DNA of 61,798 bases. Source: Kineosporia sp. R_H_3. Lineage in GTDB: Bacteria; Actinomycetota; Actinomycetes; Actinomycetales; Kineosporiaceae. A program made the translations under genes and the position numbers. Shown here in pieces: positions 8,222-15,350 of this stretch. The stretch lies in assembly GCF_002198675.1 (NCBI RefSeq), contig NZ_MWLL01000175.1, positions 1 to 61,798 on the forward strand, read 5' to 3'. How positions within the stretch are numbered: position 1 is the stretch's first letter; the number at the start of each line of letters is the position of its first letter. The notes beneath the pieces were generated by a model, which had not been told where the DNA came from, made no database searches, and saw nothing but the letters and a program-made list of their open reading frames with translations.

Positions 8222-9658
8222 TCAGGCGTCGCGGCCCCAGAGCACGGGGGCGAGGCGGCCGCAGGCGTCCTCCACGGCCTGCGCGGCGTCCAGGCAGACG
8301 TCCTCGCGGTACTTCGGCCCGACGAGCTGGACACCGGACGGCAGGCCGCGGTCGTCGAGCCCCGTCGGCGCGAGCGCCGCCGGCAGCCCGAGCAGGTTGA
8401 CCGCGATGCTCGGCGCGAGGCTGTGCCAGACCCGGCGGACGTCCTCGGGCGAGCGGACGTCCTCACCGACCTCGAGGACGCCGCCGAGCAGCTGCGGGAC
8501 GACGAGCACCGGGTGCTCCTCGAGGAAGAGCGACCACTCGCGGACCAACGTCGTGCGGGCCGCGAGGTCGTCGACGTGCTCGCCCGGGCTCTCGTACGGC
8601 GCGGCCATCCCGCGCAGGTCGGCCCAGTAGGCGCGCATCTGCGCGCTGCCGAGCCGGTCGAGGACGGGCGTGAGCTGGTGGTCGAGGTCGTTCATGAGCA
8701 GGCGGACCGCGAGGCGTGCCGTCCGGGCCATCCCCGGGGTCGCGCTCTCGTCGACCTCGACGACCTCGTACCCGGCGGCGACGAGCGCCGCGGCGGCCCG
8801 GTCGAGCGACGCGAGGACGTCGGGCGCGGTCCCCACCTCGCCGTCGACGTGCCGCAGGACGGCGGCGCGGCGCGGGACCTCGGGGCCCTCCAGGGGCGCC
8901 GGCACCCACCACGGGTCGCGGACGTCGCGCCGGGCCATGACCGACAGCCCCAGCCGGACGTCGTCCACGGACCGGGCGAGGACGCCCTGCACCGACATGA
9001 GCGCGGCCACGGTCGACCGCTCGACGGCGGCCGACGTGAGGTACGCCGGGACCCTGCCCTGCGAGGGCTTGATCCCCGGGACGCCGCAGTGCAGCGCGGG
9101 GATCCGGACCGAGCCGCCGATGTCGTTGCCGTGGGCCAGGGCGCCGAACCCGAGGACGGCGCTCACCCCGGCCCCGCCGGACGAGCCGCCGCAGGAGTAC
9201 GCGGCGTCCCACGGGTTGAGCGTGAGGCCGTAGAGCGGGTTGTCCGTCGTCGGCCGCATCGACACCTCGGGGGTGTTCGTGCGGCCGACGAGCACGGCAC
9301 CGGCGCCGAGCCAGTTCCGGGTCACCGGGGAGTCCCCGGGCGCGACGAGGTCGGCCAGGCCGGGCAGGCCGTTCGGCGTCCGCTGCCCGGCGACGTCGAT
9401 GTTGTCCTTGATGGTCACCGGGACGCCGTGCAGCGGGCCGGGCGCCGCGCCGCGGGCGAACGCCTCGTCGAGGGCGCGGGCCGCCTCGACGCCCTGCTCG
9501 CCGAGGTCGAGCGTCACGGCGTTCACCGCGGGGTTCGCGGCCGCGACCCGGTCGGCGACGGCGCGCGCGACCTCCTCGCACCTCAGCTCGCCGGACGTCG
9601 TCGCGGCGACGACCTCCCGGGCCGACCACTGCCACAGCGGGGTCTCGTTCGTCGTCAC
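8222..9658 (-). CDS. Amidase (amidase-signature family)
   Basis: This 478-aa hydrolase has the Ser-cisSer-Lys triad of the amidase-signature family: Lys84 in IKDNIDVAG, the GGSSGG loop at about residues 157-162 and the nucleophile Ser183 in GNDIGGSVR. It should hydrolyse small amides; the substrate is unknown. It is not GatA: there are no GatB or GatC neighbours, and the C-terminal half resembles stand-alone amidases. The GTG start at 9658 lies 6 nt behind TACACT on the minus strand, which fits a leaderless message. Confidence 0.92.
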   Translation of the reverse strand: MTTNETPLWQWSAREVVAATTSGELRCEEVARAVADRVAAANPAVNAVTLDLGEQGVEAARALDEAFARGAAPGPLHGVPVTIKDNIDVAGQRTPNGLPGLADLVAPGDSPVTRNWLGAGAVLVGRTNTPEVSMRPTTDNPLYGLTLNPWDAAYSCGGSSGGAGVSAVLGFGALAHGNDIGGSVRIPALHCGVPGIKPSQGRVPAYLTSAAVERSTVAALMSVQGVLARSVDDVRLGLSVMARRDVRDPWWVPAPLEGPEVPRRAAVLRHVDGEVGTAPDVLASLDRAAAALVAAGYEVVEVDESATPGMARTARLAVRLLMNDLDHQLTPVLDRLGSAQMRAYWADLRGMAAPYESPGEHVDDLAARTTLVREWSLFLEEHPVLVVPQLLGGVLEVGEDVRSPEDVRRVWHSLAPSIAVNLLGLPAALAPTGLDDRGLPSGVQLVGPKYREDVCLDAAQAVEDACGRLAPVLWGRDA

Positions 9659-9664
9659 CGGCGC

Positions 9665-9670
9665 AGTGTA
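9665..9670 (-). promoter_or_regulatory. Leaderless-type -10 box for the amidase gene
   Basis: TACACT on the minus strand lies 6 nt before the GTG at 9658. No Shine-Dalgarno is seen. It supports this start codon. Confidence 0.45.
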
Positions 9671-9720
9671 GGTCGGCCCGGTGACGACGGGTCGTCGCCC
9701 TCGCTGCGACGTCCGCGGCG

Positions 9721-10833
9721 CTACCGCGCCCCGGACCGCCCGACGCCCCAGCGCAGCACCCGGGTCGCCGCGTCGTCGAGGTCGAGCAGGAGCCGCTCGC
9801 CGCCCGCCGCGGCGGGCCTGCGCGCGGCGACCTGCTGCCACTCCACCGAGCGGTCGCTCGCGACGCACACGTACCCGACCGGGCTCTCCCGCTCGCCGAC
9901 CGCGTTGACCGACAGCGAGACCGGCCGGCGGCGGCCGTCCTTGGTGACGAAGTCCCAGTCCTGCCGGTTCGGCAGGCCCCACCGGGCCAGCTCGAGGAGC
10001 GGGTCGACGCCGTCCGGGACGCCCAGCTCCGCGCAGACCTCCGCGAGGTCCACCGGGTCCGACAGCCGCGTGGACGGGCGCCCGACGAGCTCCTCGGCGC
10101 GGTAGCCGAGGAGCTTCTCGGCGGCCCGGTTGACCTTCGTGATGCGGCCCTGCGGGTCGGTGAGGACGACGACCCGGTCGGTGACCGCCTTGAGGACGGC
10201 GTGCACGGTGTCCCGGGCCTCGCGGGCCTCGAGGTCCAGTCGCAGGCACAGGTCGTCGACGTCGTACTGGCCGCGCAGGTCGCGCAGCGTCACGGCGACG
10301 ACGAAGCCGCCGTCCGGGGTCGCGAACGGCGTCGACCAGACGGCGACGGGCAGCTCGGCCCCGCCGACGGTGCGGGCCAGGAGCTCCAGGCTCTCCCCCG
10401 CCGGGTCGACGGCGACGCCGTGGCCGACCCGCCGCCGGACCTCGACGAGCGCCGCGGGCAGGTCCGGCACGAGCTCGGCGGCCGCGGTGCCGACGAGCAC
10501 CTCGCGCGGTGCGCCGAGGAGCACGGTCGCCGCGGAGTTCGCGAACATCGTCACGCCGTCCGCGTCGACGCCGAGGACGGCGTCGGGGGCGGCGTCGAGC
10601 ACGGCCAGGGCGGAGCGCCAGATGGCGGCGTCCCCGCTGCGCCGGCGGTCCCACCAGCGGCGGGGACGACGGTCCTGCGGGGCAGGGTCCGGGGCGGGGT
10701 CCTCGAGGGTGCGCGGCGCGGGCACCGTGTCACGGCGCGCGCCGGGCACGACGAGCGGCCGGGCCGGTGAGGCCACCCTCGGGGTGGCTCCCACCGGAAC
10801 GCCGGCAGCCGTCGGGACGACGTGTGGCTGCAT
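9721..10833 (-). CDS. Orphan double-PAS sensor protein
   Basis: This 370-aa soluble protein has two PAS domains and no recognisable output domain. The first spans about residues 75-190 (AVLDAAPDAVLGVDADGVTMFANSAA is its start). The second spans about 205-335 and includes the classic RITKVNRAAEKLLGYRAEELVGRP, followed by a PAC-like WDFVTKDGRRRPVSLSV segment. The first 70 residues are Pro/Arg-rich and probably disordered. It could sense a ligand or redox state and act through a partner protein. Start is ATG 10833 with a GGGAGGT site. The gene reads away from an unusual AT-rich spot with a direct repeat (10896-10916). Confidence 0.82.
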   Translation of the reverse strand: MQPHVVPTAAGVPVGATPRVASPARPLVVPGARRDTVPAPRTLEDPAPDPAPQDRRPRRWWDRRRSGDAAIWRSALAVLDAAPDAVLGVDADGVTMFANSAATVLLGAPREVLVGTAAAELVPDLPAALVEVRRRVGHGVAVDPAGESLELLARTVGGAELPVAVWSTPFATPDGGFVVAVTLRDLRGQYDVDDLCLRLDLEAREARDTVHAVLKAVTDRVVVLTDPQGRITKVNRAAEKLLGYRAEELVGRPSTRLSDPVDLAEVCAELGVPDGVDPLLELARWGLPNRQDWDFVTKDGRRRPVSLSVNAVGERESPVGYVCVASDRSVEWQQVAARRPAAAGGERLLLDLDDAATRVLRWGVGRSGAR

Positions 10834-10895
10834 TCGCGACCTCCCCGCTCGCGCGCCGGTGATCCGGCAGGGACATTACCCCATGTGGTCACGCG

Positions 10896-10916
10896 ATTAC
10901 AGAGGGATAATTACAG
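10896..10916. repeat. Short direct repeat ATTACAG x2 in AT-rich upstream region
   Basis: ATTACAG occurs at 10896-10902 and again at 10910-10916, a 14-bp period, within a locally AT-rich stretch 63-83 bp upstream of the double-PAS gene. On the minus strand it reads CTGTAAT twice. It may be a promoter/activator region. The remainder of the 166-bp gap 10834-10999 shows nothing else I can name. Confidence 0.4.
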
Positions 10917-10999
10917 ACCGGTAGTCCGGGTGCGGGGCGAACCGGAGAAGTCGTGCCCGAGGTGACCCAGCGGCAGGACGTCCGGGCCCGTACGGACCC

Positions 11000-12136
11000 T
11001 CAGCCGCCCGGCCGCGCGGCCAGGCCGGTGCAGCCGCGGGCGGCGTCCCAGGCGCGGCGCATCCGCTTCGACGTCGCCCGGTCGGGCACCCGTGGGACGC
11101 CGTCCGCGCTGACGAGCATCGGCGTCCAGCGTGCGGAGACGACCCGCCGCCCCTCGACACCGAGGGTGAGGACGCCCGTCGTCGCGTCCGCGACGGAGTT
11201 GCGCCGCCACCACACGAAGTTGCCCAGGCCGTACGACACGTAGGTGTCGCCGAGCCAGCCGGCACCCTGCACCCGGTGCGCGTGCGCACCGACGACGACG
11301 TCCGCCCCGGCGTCCGCCAGTGCCCGCGCCGTGCGCTTCTGCAGCGCGTTCGGGCACGTCGTGTAGTCGGTGCCCCAGTGCAGGTACACGACGACGACGT
11401 CGGCCTTCTTCCGGGCGGCCCGGACGGCGGCCGCGAGCCGGGCGGGGTCCGACGCGGCGGCGACGCCGGCCCGGTCCGACCGGGCCGGCCACGTGGCGAG
11501 GGTCCAGTCCGGGACCTGGGTCGCGCCGAGGACGGCGACCTTCGCGCCGTCGACGTCGAGGATCGCCGGTGCGTAGGCGTCGGCGGCGTCCCTGCCGAGC
11601 CCCACCGCGGGGATCGGCGCCTTCTCGCGGGCGGCGAGGGTGTCGCGCAGGCCGACCTCGCCGTAGTCGACGGCGTGGTTGTTCGCGAGGGTCACGACGT
11701 CCACGCCCGCGGCGGCGAGGGCGTCGAAGGCCGTCGCCGGCGCCCGGAAGTGGAACTGCTTGGGCATCTCCCGGCCGCGGGTCGTGATCGCGGTCTCGAG
11801 GTTGACCATGGCGAGGTCCGCGGGCGCGAGGTACGGCCGCAGCTCCGCGAGCCCGGTCCGCGGGTCGTCGAGCACGTCCGCCACCTGGTTGGCGAAGTGG
11901 ACGTCGCCCGCGAACGCGAGCGTCGTCCTGCGCGGGCCCTCCGGCGTGGCCGACGGTGACGGGGTCGCGGACGGCGTCGGCTCCGCGGCGGTGCCGTCCG
12001 TGGCGGGCGTCCCGGCCGACGTCGCCGGAGCCGGCGTGCCGGCGGCCGGGTCCGGGTCGCCGGCGAGGCCGCAGCCGCCGACCGCGACGGCGAGAAGGGC
12101 GGTGCAGGTCGCGAGGTGGAGGCGGGCTCGGCGCAC
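11000..12136 (-). CDS. CapA-family lipoprotein (metallophosphatase-like)
   Basis: This is a secreted, lipid-anchored protein of 378 aa. The GTG at 12136 gives a clean lipoprotein signal: basic MRRAR, a hydrophobic core and lipobox VGGC (Cys22). A Pro/Thr/Ser linker follows (about residues 25-70), then the CapA domain with AFAGDVHF, NLETAIT, LANNHAVDYG, HWGTDY and VGAHAHRVQG, the usual metal-ligand motifs of the calcineurin-like CapA family. CapA homologues act in poly-gamma-glutamate synthesis, but no capB or capC is present, so the role is open. A longer start at 12193 (TTG) is rejected because it includes a rare TTA codon and the divergent promoter. A TAGACT box lies 7 nt upstream of the GTG. 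Confidence 0.87.
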   Translation of the reverse strand: MRRARLHLATCTALLAVAVGGCGLAGDPDPAAGTPAPATSAGTPATDGTAAEPTPSATPSPSATPEGPRRTTLAFAGDVHFANQVADVLDDPRTGLAELRPYLAPADLAMVNLETAITTRGREMPKQFHFRAPATAFDALAAAGVDVVTLANNHAVDYGEVGLRDTLAAREKAPIPAVGLGRDAADAYAPAILDVDGAKVAVLGATQVPDWTLATWPARSDRAGVAAASDPARLAAAVRAARKKADVVVVYLHWGTDYTTCPNALQKRTARALADAGADVVVGAHAHRVQGAGWLGDTYVSYGLGNFVWWRRNSVADATTGVLTLGVEGRRVVSARWTPMLVSADGVPRVPDRATSKRMRRAWDAARGCTGLAARPGG

Positions 12137-12143
12137 GCGGCGG

Positions 12144-12149
12144 AGTCTA
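12144..12149 (-). promoter_or_regulatory. Leaderless-type -10 box for the CapA-like gene
   Basis: TAGACT on the minus strand lies 7 nt before the GTG at 12136. No ribosome site is seen, and this favours the shorter start. Confidence 0.45.
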
Positions 12150-12182
12150 GAGGTGCCACCGCGACCGGGACCTAAGTAATGT

Positions 12183-12194
12183 TCAACGCTCAAC
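12183..12194. promoter_or_regulatory. Direct repeat TCAAC-GC-TCAAC, possible MarR operator
   Basis: TCAACGCTCAAC sits at about -32 to -21 relative to the probable MarR start site, in the 78-bp divergent gap with the CapA-like gene. The position is right for autoregulation. It is a direct rather than clearly inverted repeat, so the role is tentative. Confidence 0.35.
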
Positions 12195-12202
12195 TACCGA
12201 CG

Positions 12203-12208
12203 TAGGAT
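12203..12208 (+). promoter_or_regulatory. Leaderless-type -10 box for the MarR gene
   Basis: TAGGAT lies 6 nt before the ATG at 12215. The preceding bases give no good Shine-Dalgarno. Confidence 0.45.
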
Positions 12209-12214
12209 GGGTCC

Positions 12215-12751
12215 ATGACCGGGACCCGCTGGCTCAGTGCCGACGAGCAGCGCTCGTGGCGCGCCTACCTCGCCGCGACGAAGCTCCTCGCGGCCCAGCT
12301 CGAGCGCGAGCTGCAGCGATCCAAGGGCTTCAGCCACGCCTACTACGACATCCTCGTCCGGCTGTCCGAGGCCCCCGAGCGGCGGCTGCGCATGAGCGAG
12401 CTCGCGGACGCCGCGGACTCCTCGCGCAGCCGGCTGTCGCACGCGGTCAGCCGGCTCGAGGAGCTCGGCTGGGTCGTCCGCGAGACGTGCGCGAGCGACC
12501 GTCGCGGCGCCTACGCCAACCTCACCGACGCCGGGTTCGCCGCGCTCGTCGACGCCGCGCCCTCGCACGTCGAGTCGGTGCGCACGCACCTGTTCGACCC
12601 GCTGACGCCCGAGGATGCCCGCCGGCTCGGGGAGATCTGCGAGAAGGTCGTCGCGGCCCTGCGCGAGCACTGCCCCACCGAGCAGCCCGACGGTGCGGAG
12701 CCGGCGCAGCCCGGCGGGACGGCGCCGGTCCCGGCCGGATCCGTGGCCTGA
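12215..12751 (+). CDS. MarR-family transcriptional regulator
   Basis: This 178-aa regulator has the MarR winged helix: RMSELADAADSSRSRLSHAVSRLEELGWV (about residues 65-93), then a wing containing DRRGAYANLTDAG. The last 25 residues are a Pro/Gly/Ala tail. It is divergent from the CapA-like gene, and a TCAAC direct repeat lies in the shared gap, so autoregulation and control of the CapA-like gene are possible. The degenerate EAL gene follows on the same strand after 61 nt but has its own possible -10 box. The ligand is unknown. Confidence 0.9.
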   Translation: MTGTRWLSADEQRSWRAYLAATKLLAAQLERELQRSKGFSHAYYDILVRLSEAPERRLRMSELADAADSSRSRLSHAVSRLEELGWVVRETCASDRRGAYANLTDAGFAALVDAAPSHVESVRTHLFDPLTPEDARRLGEICEKVVAALREHCPTEQPDGAEPAQPGGTAPVPAGSVA

Positions 12752-12799
12752 GGCCGCGACGCGCGGGCCCAGATCCGCCGTCCGCGGGGCTCGCTGCAC

Positions 12800-12805
12800 G
12801 AGACT
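12800..12805 (+). promoter_or_regulatory. Possible -10 box for the EAL-like gene
   Basis: GAGACT (a NANNNT variant) ends 7 nt before the GTG at 12813. It is weak but in the same spacing seen at other genes here. Confidence 0.3.
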
Positions 12806-12812
12806 GTCGCGG

Positions 12813-13604
12813 GTGGAGCTGCCCGCCGTGCCGACGCCGCCCGACCGGGCGTCCGCCGGTTCCGGCGTCGCGGTGCTGCTCCGCCGGGCGGAGCCACTGC
12901 GCACGGTCTACCAGCCCATCGTCGACCTGCGCTCCGGCGAGGTCGCGGGCTACGAGGCGCTGACCCGGGTCGTCGAGTGGCCGGCCCGCTCCCCCGAGCC
13001 GTGGTTCGCCGCCGCCGACCGCGAGGGTCTCGGAGCCGCCCTCGAGGCGGCCGCACTCGCCTCGGCCCTGCGCGTCCGGCCGCTGCTCGACCCGCGGCAG
13101 TTCCTCGCCGTCAACGTCACGGCGACCGCTCTCCTGCACCCCGACGTCACGTCGGCCCTCCTCGCCGAGGGGGACCTCTCCGGCGTCGTCGTCGCGGTGA
13201 GCGAGGTCGAGGCCGCGGACGCCGCCCAGCTCGCCGCGGTGCTCGCCGGGCTGCGCGAGCACGGCCTCCTCGTCGCCGTCCGCGTCGTCGACGGCGGCCG
13301 CGCCGAGCTGCGCAGGCTCGCGGACCTGCGGCCGGACCTCGTCGAGCTCGGCAGCGACCTCGTCCACGGTGTCGCCGGGGACCAGATCGCGGCCCGCGTC
13401 GTCCGGCTCGTGCTCGCCGTCGCGGCCGACCTCGGGGCCGACGTCCTCGCGGCCGGGGTGGAGGCGCTCGTGGACGCCCGCTGGCTGCAGACCGCCGGGG
13501 TCGCCCTCGGCGAGGGCTGGCTCTTCGGCCGGGCCCGGGCCGGGCTGCTCCAGCCGTCCCCCGAGGTCGTCGCCTGGCTGCGCTCCCCCGACGCCACCGG
13601 CTGA
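12813..13604 (+). CDS. Degenerate EAL-domain protein (c-di-GMP phosphodiesterase-like, probably inactive)
   Basis: This 263-aa protein is essentially one EAL domain. The EAL signature (EALTR) and the NVT asparagine are present. The DDFG segment has become VDGG, the catalytic lysine of the D-x-x-K motif is replaced (DLVELGSD), and the final glutamine of the QGY motif is Glu (GEGWLFG). It therefore probably cannot hydrolyse c-di-GMP, and may bind it or act through protein contacts. There are no GGDEF, PAS or membrane segments. The start GTG 12813 is the first in-frame start after the MarR gene; a longer open frame inside MarR is rejected. Confidence 0.78.
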   Translation: MELPAVPTPPDRASAGSGVAVLLRRAEPLRTVYQPIVDLRSGEVAGYEALTRVVEWPARSPEPWFAAADREGLGAALEAAALASALRVRPLLDPRQFLAVNVTATALLHPDVTSALLAEGDLSGVVVAVSEVEAADAAQLAAVLAGLREHGLLVAVRVVDGGRAELRRLADLRPDLVELGSDLVHGVAGDQIAARVVRLVLAVAADLGADVLAAGVEALVDARWLQTAGVALGEGWLFGRARAGLLQPSPEVVAWLRSPDATG

Positions 13605-13626
13605 GATCGTCCGCGGGCACCCGTGG

Positions 13627-13646
13627 CACGGGACCTTCGCCCCGTG
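13627..13646. promoter_or_regulatory. DosR/DevR-like box upstream of the nitroreductase
   Basis: CACGGGACCTTCGCCCCGTG is a 20-bp palindrome with arms CACGGG/CCCGTG. Its core GGGACCTTCGCCCC matches the mycobacterial DosR core GGGACTTTNGTCCC at 12 of 14 positions by my comparison. Its centre (13636.5) is at -42.5 relative to the probable transcription start at 13679, the usual activator position. Acg nitroreductases are DosR-regulon members in Mycobacterium tuberculosis. Functional assignment is inference. Confidence 0.6.
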
Positions 13647-13666
13647 ATCGCCGTCACCCGCCTGCC

Positions 13667-13672
13667 TACCGT
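13667..13672 (+). promoter_or_regulatory. -10 box for the nitroreductase transcript
   Basis: TACCGT ends 6 nt before an ATG at 13679, which opens a tiny ORF rather than the nitroreductase itself. The spacing to the DosR-like box is 20 bp. Confidence 0.5.
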
Positions 13673-13678
13673 GAAGCG

Positions 13679-13705
13679 ATGAGGTGTAGGCGGTGGTTCT
13701 CGTGA
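13679..13705 (+). CDS. Putative 8-residue leaderless upstream ORF (MRCRRWFS)
   Basis: An ATG falls where the leaderless start site is expected and opens an 8-codon frame, MRCRRWFS, that ends at a TGA. The last bases of this frame form GTGA with an in-frame GTG of the nitroreductase gene (13702). This arrangement would couple translation of the two. The peptide contains Cys, Trp and three Arg. It may be real or chance; conservation of the frame and its start in relatives would decide. Confidence 0.3.
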   Translation: MRCRRWFS

Positions 13706-14727
13706 CCGCAGCAGCAGAGAGCCGGCTGGGCGTCCCCGAGGGGGACCCGGCCGGTCCCGTTCTGCCCGAGGAGGAGCTCCTCGTGGCGGCCGAGGCGGCC
13801 CGCTGGGCCCCCTCGATCCACAACTCCCAGCCCTGGCTGCTGCGCCGGCTGCGCGACGGTCTCGGCATCGTGGAGGACCCCGCCCGGGCCGTCCCGGTCA
13901 TCGACCCGCACGGCCGGGACCGGATCATCTCCTGCGGGACGGCGGTGCTCAACGCGGCCGTCGCGCTGCGCGGCCTCGGGTACACCGTCGATACCGCGAC
14001 CCTGCCCGACCCCGCCGAGCCGGCGCTCGTCGCCACCGTGCGCGTCACGGCGCGGGTCCCGGCGTCGGCCGTCGACACCGATCTCGCGCGGATGGTGCCG
14101 CTGCGGCACACGCACCGCCGGGTCTACCGCTCGCACGCGGTCGCCGAGGAGGACCTGCTCGACCTGCGCCAGGCCGTCGCCGTCGAGGGCGCCCGGCTGA
14201 GCGTCGCGGACGCCGCCGCCCGTCGCCGGCTCGCGCACCTGCTGCGCCGCGCCGTCCGGGCCCAGGCCGCCGACCCGGAGCTGCGCAGCGAGGTCGAGCG
14301 CTGGGTCCGCCGCGGCGGCAGCAACGCCGGCGAGGTCGTCGACGGCATCCCGAGCAGCGCGCTCGGCACGTCGCCGTTCCCGGTGGACTCGCTCGTCCAC
14401 GGCGGGCACCGTGGCGCGCCGGAGGCGGGCGAGGTCGAGGAGGAGCTGGCCCGCAGCACGGTGCTGGTCATCTCGACCCGCGGGGACACCCGGCACGACT
14501 GGGTCGTCGCCGGGCTCGCGCTCGAGCGGCTGCTCCTCGTCGCGACGGCCAAGGGGCTCGTCGCGACGTTCGCCGAGCAGGCGCTCCAGGACACCTCCCT
14601 GCGGCCCGAGGTGGCCGACGTCCTCGGGATCTGGGGGCTGCCGCAGGTGCTCCTGCGGGTCGGCCGCCCGCTCGTCGACGCCCCGCTCACCCCGCGCCGC
14701 CCGCTCTCGGAGCTCTTCGAGGTCTGA
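13693..14727 (+). CDS. Acg-family FMN-binding nitroreductase-like protein
   Basis: This 344-aa protein belongs to the double-nitroreductase-fold Acg family (Rv3131/Rv2032-like). It shows the diagnostic RWAPSIHNSQPW (about residues 37-48), the GTAVLNAAVALRGLGY segment, MVPLRHTHRR and a C-terminal GLPQVLLRVGRP. Members bind FMN, often lack classical nitroreductase activity and may sequester flavin under hypoxia. The GTG at 13693 has GAGGTG 7 nt upstream; GTG 13702, which overlaps the small upstream ORF, is an alternative (341 aa). A DosR-like box lies upstream, suggesting induction by hypoxia or nitric oxide. Confidence 0.88.
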   Translation: MVLVTAAAESRLGVPEGDPAGPVLPEEELLVAAEAARWAPSIHNSQPWLLRRLRDGLGIVEDPARAVPVIDPHGRDRIISCGTAVLNAAVALRGLGYTVDTATLPDPAEPALVATVRVTARVPASAVDTDLARMVPLRHTHRRVYRSHAVAEEDLLDLRQAVAVEGARLSVADAAARRRLAHLLRRAVRAQAADPELRSEVERWVRRGGSNAGEVVDGIPSSALGTSPFPVDSLVHGGHRGAPEAGEVEEELARSTVLVISTRGDTRHDWVVAGLALERLLLVATAKGLVATFAEQALQDTSLRPEVADVLGIWGLPQVLLRVGRPLVDAPLTPRRPLSELFEV

Positions 14728-14779
14728 CGTCCCGACGTCCCGGCGGTCCGCCCGCCCGGCGTTTGGCATGCTGACGCCC

Positions 14780-15337
14780 GTGACCCTCGCGACCGTCGGC
14801 ACGCTCGACACCGTGCCCGCCCTGAGCCGCCCCGACCTCCTCGGCGCCCCCGTCGCCGCGTTCCTCGCGGACTGGCCGGACGCGCCGGCCGTCGGCGTCG
14901 CGGCGATCGACCCGGCGTTCTCCGACACGGCCGTCTTCACGCAGACCTACGGGGTGCTGCCGGAGGTCTCCGGCAACTGCGTCGTCATCGCGGGCCGCCG
15001 CGAGGGCCAGGAGCGGGTCGCCGCGTGCGTCGTCCTCGCGACGACCCGGGCCGACGTCAACGGCACGGTGAAGCGGCTCCTCGACGTCCGGAAGTGCTCG
15101 TTCATGGGGATGGACGACGCGGTCGCCCGGACCGGCATGGAGTACGGCGGCATCACCCCGGTCGGGCTGCCGGCCGGCTGGCGGGTGCTCGTCGACGCCC
15201 GGGTCGCGCAGGTCGCCGCCGTCGTCGTCGGCAGCGGGGTGCGCGGCAGCAAGCTCGTCCTGCCGGGGGCCGTGCTCGCCGCGATGCCCGGCGTCGAGGT
15301 CGTCGACGGCCTGGCGAACCCGGTGCCCCAGGAGTAG
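14780..15337 (+). CDS. YbaK/EbsC-type aminoacyl-tRNA deacylase
   Basis: This 185-aa protein has the YbaK fold: a TALD-like N-terminus, NCVVIAGRREGQERVAACVVLATTRADVNGTVKRLLDVRKCSF with the central lysine, and TGMEYGGITPVGLP, the loop typical of trans-editing deacylases that clear mischarged tRNA (Cys-tRNA-Pro or Ala-tRNA-Pro). The specificity is unknown. The GTG at 14780 is preferred because CATGCT, a possible -10, ends 7 nt before it; an ATG at 14768 would add four residues. It lies 13 nt from the convergent TrmH gene. Confidence 0.85.
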   Translation: MTLATVGTLDTVPALSRPDLLGAPVAAFLADWPDAPAVGVAAIDPAFSDTAVFTQTYGVLPEVSGNCVVIAGRREGQERVAACVVLATTRADVNGTVKRLLDVRKCSFMGMDDAVARTGMEYGGITPVGLPAGWRVLVDARVAQVAAVVVGSGVRGSKLVLPGAVLAAMPGVEVVDGLANPVPQE

Positions 15338-15350
15338 ACCGGCCGCCGGG

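Noticed and set aside
12137-12193. Extended start of the CapA-like gene at TTG 12193
   Set aside because: It includes a rare TTA codon, runs into the divergent MarR control region and spoils the lipoprotein signal; GTG 12136 is preceded by a TAGACT box.
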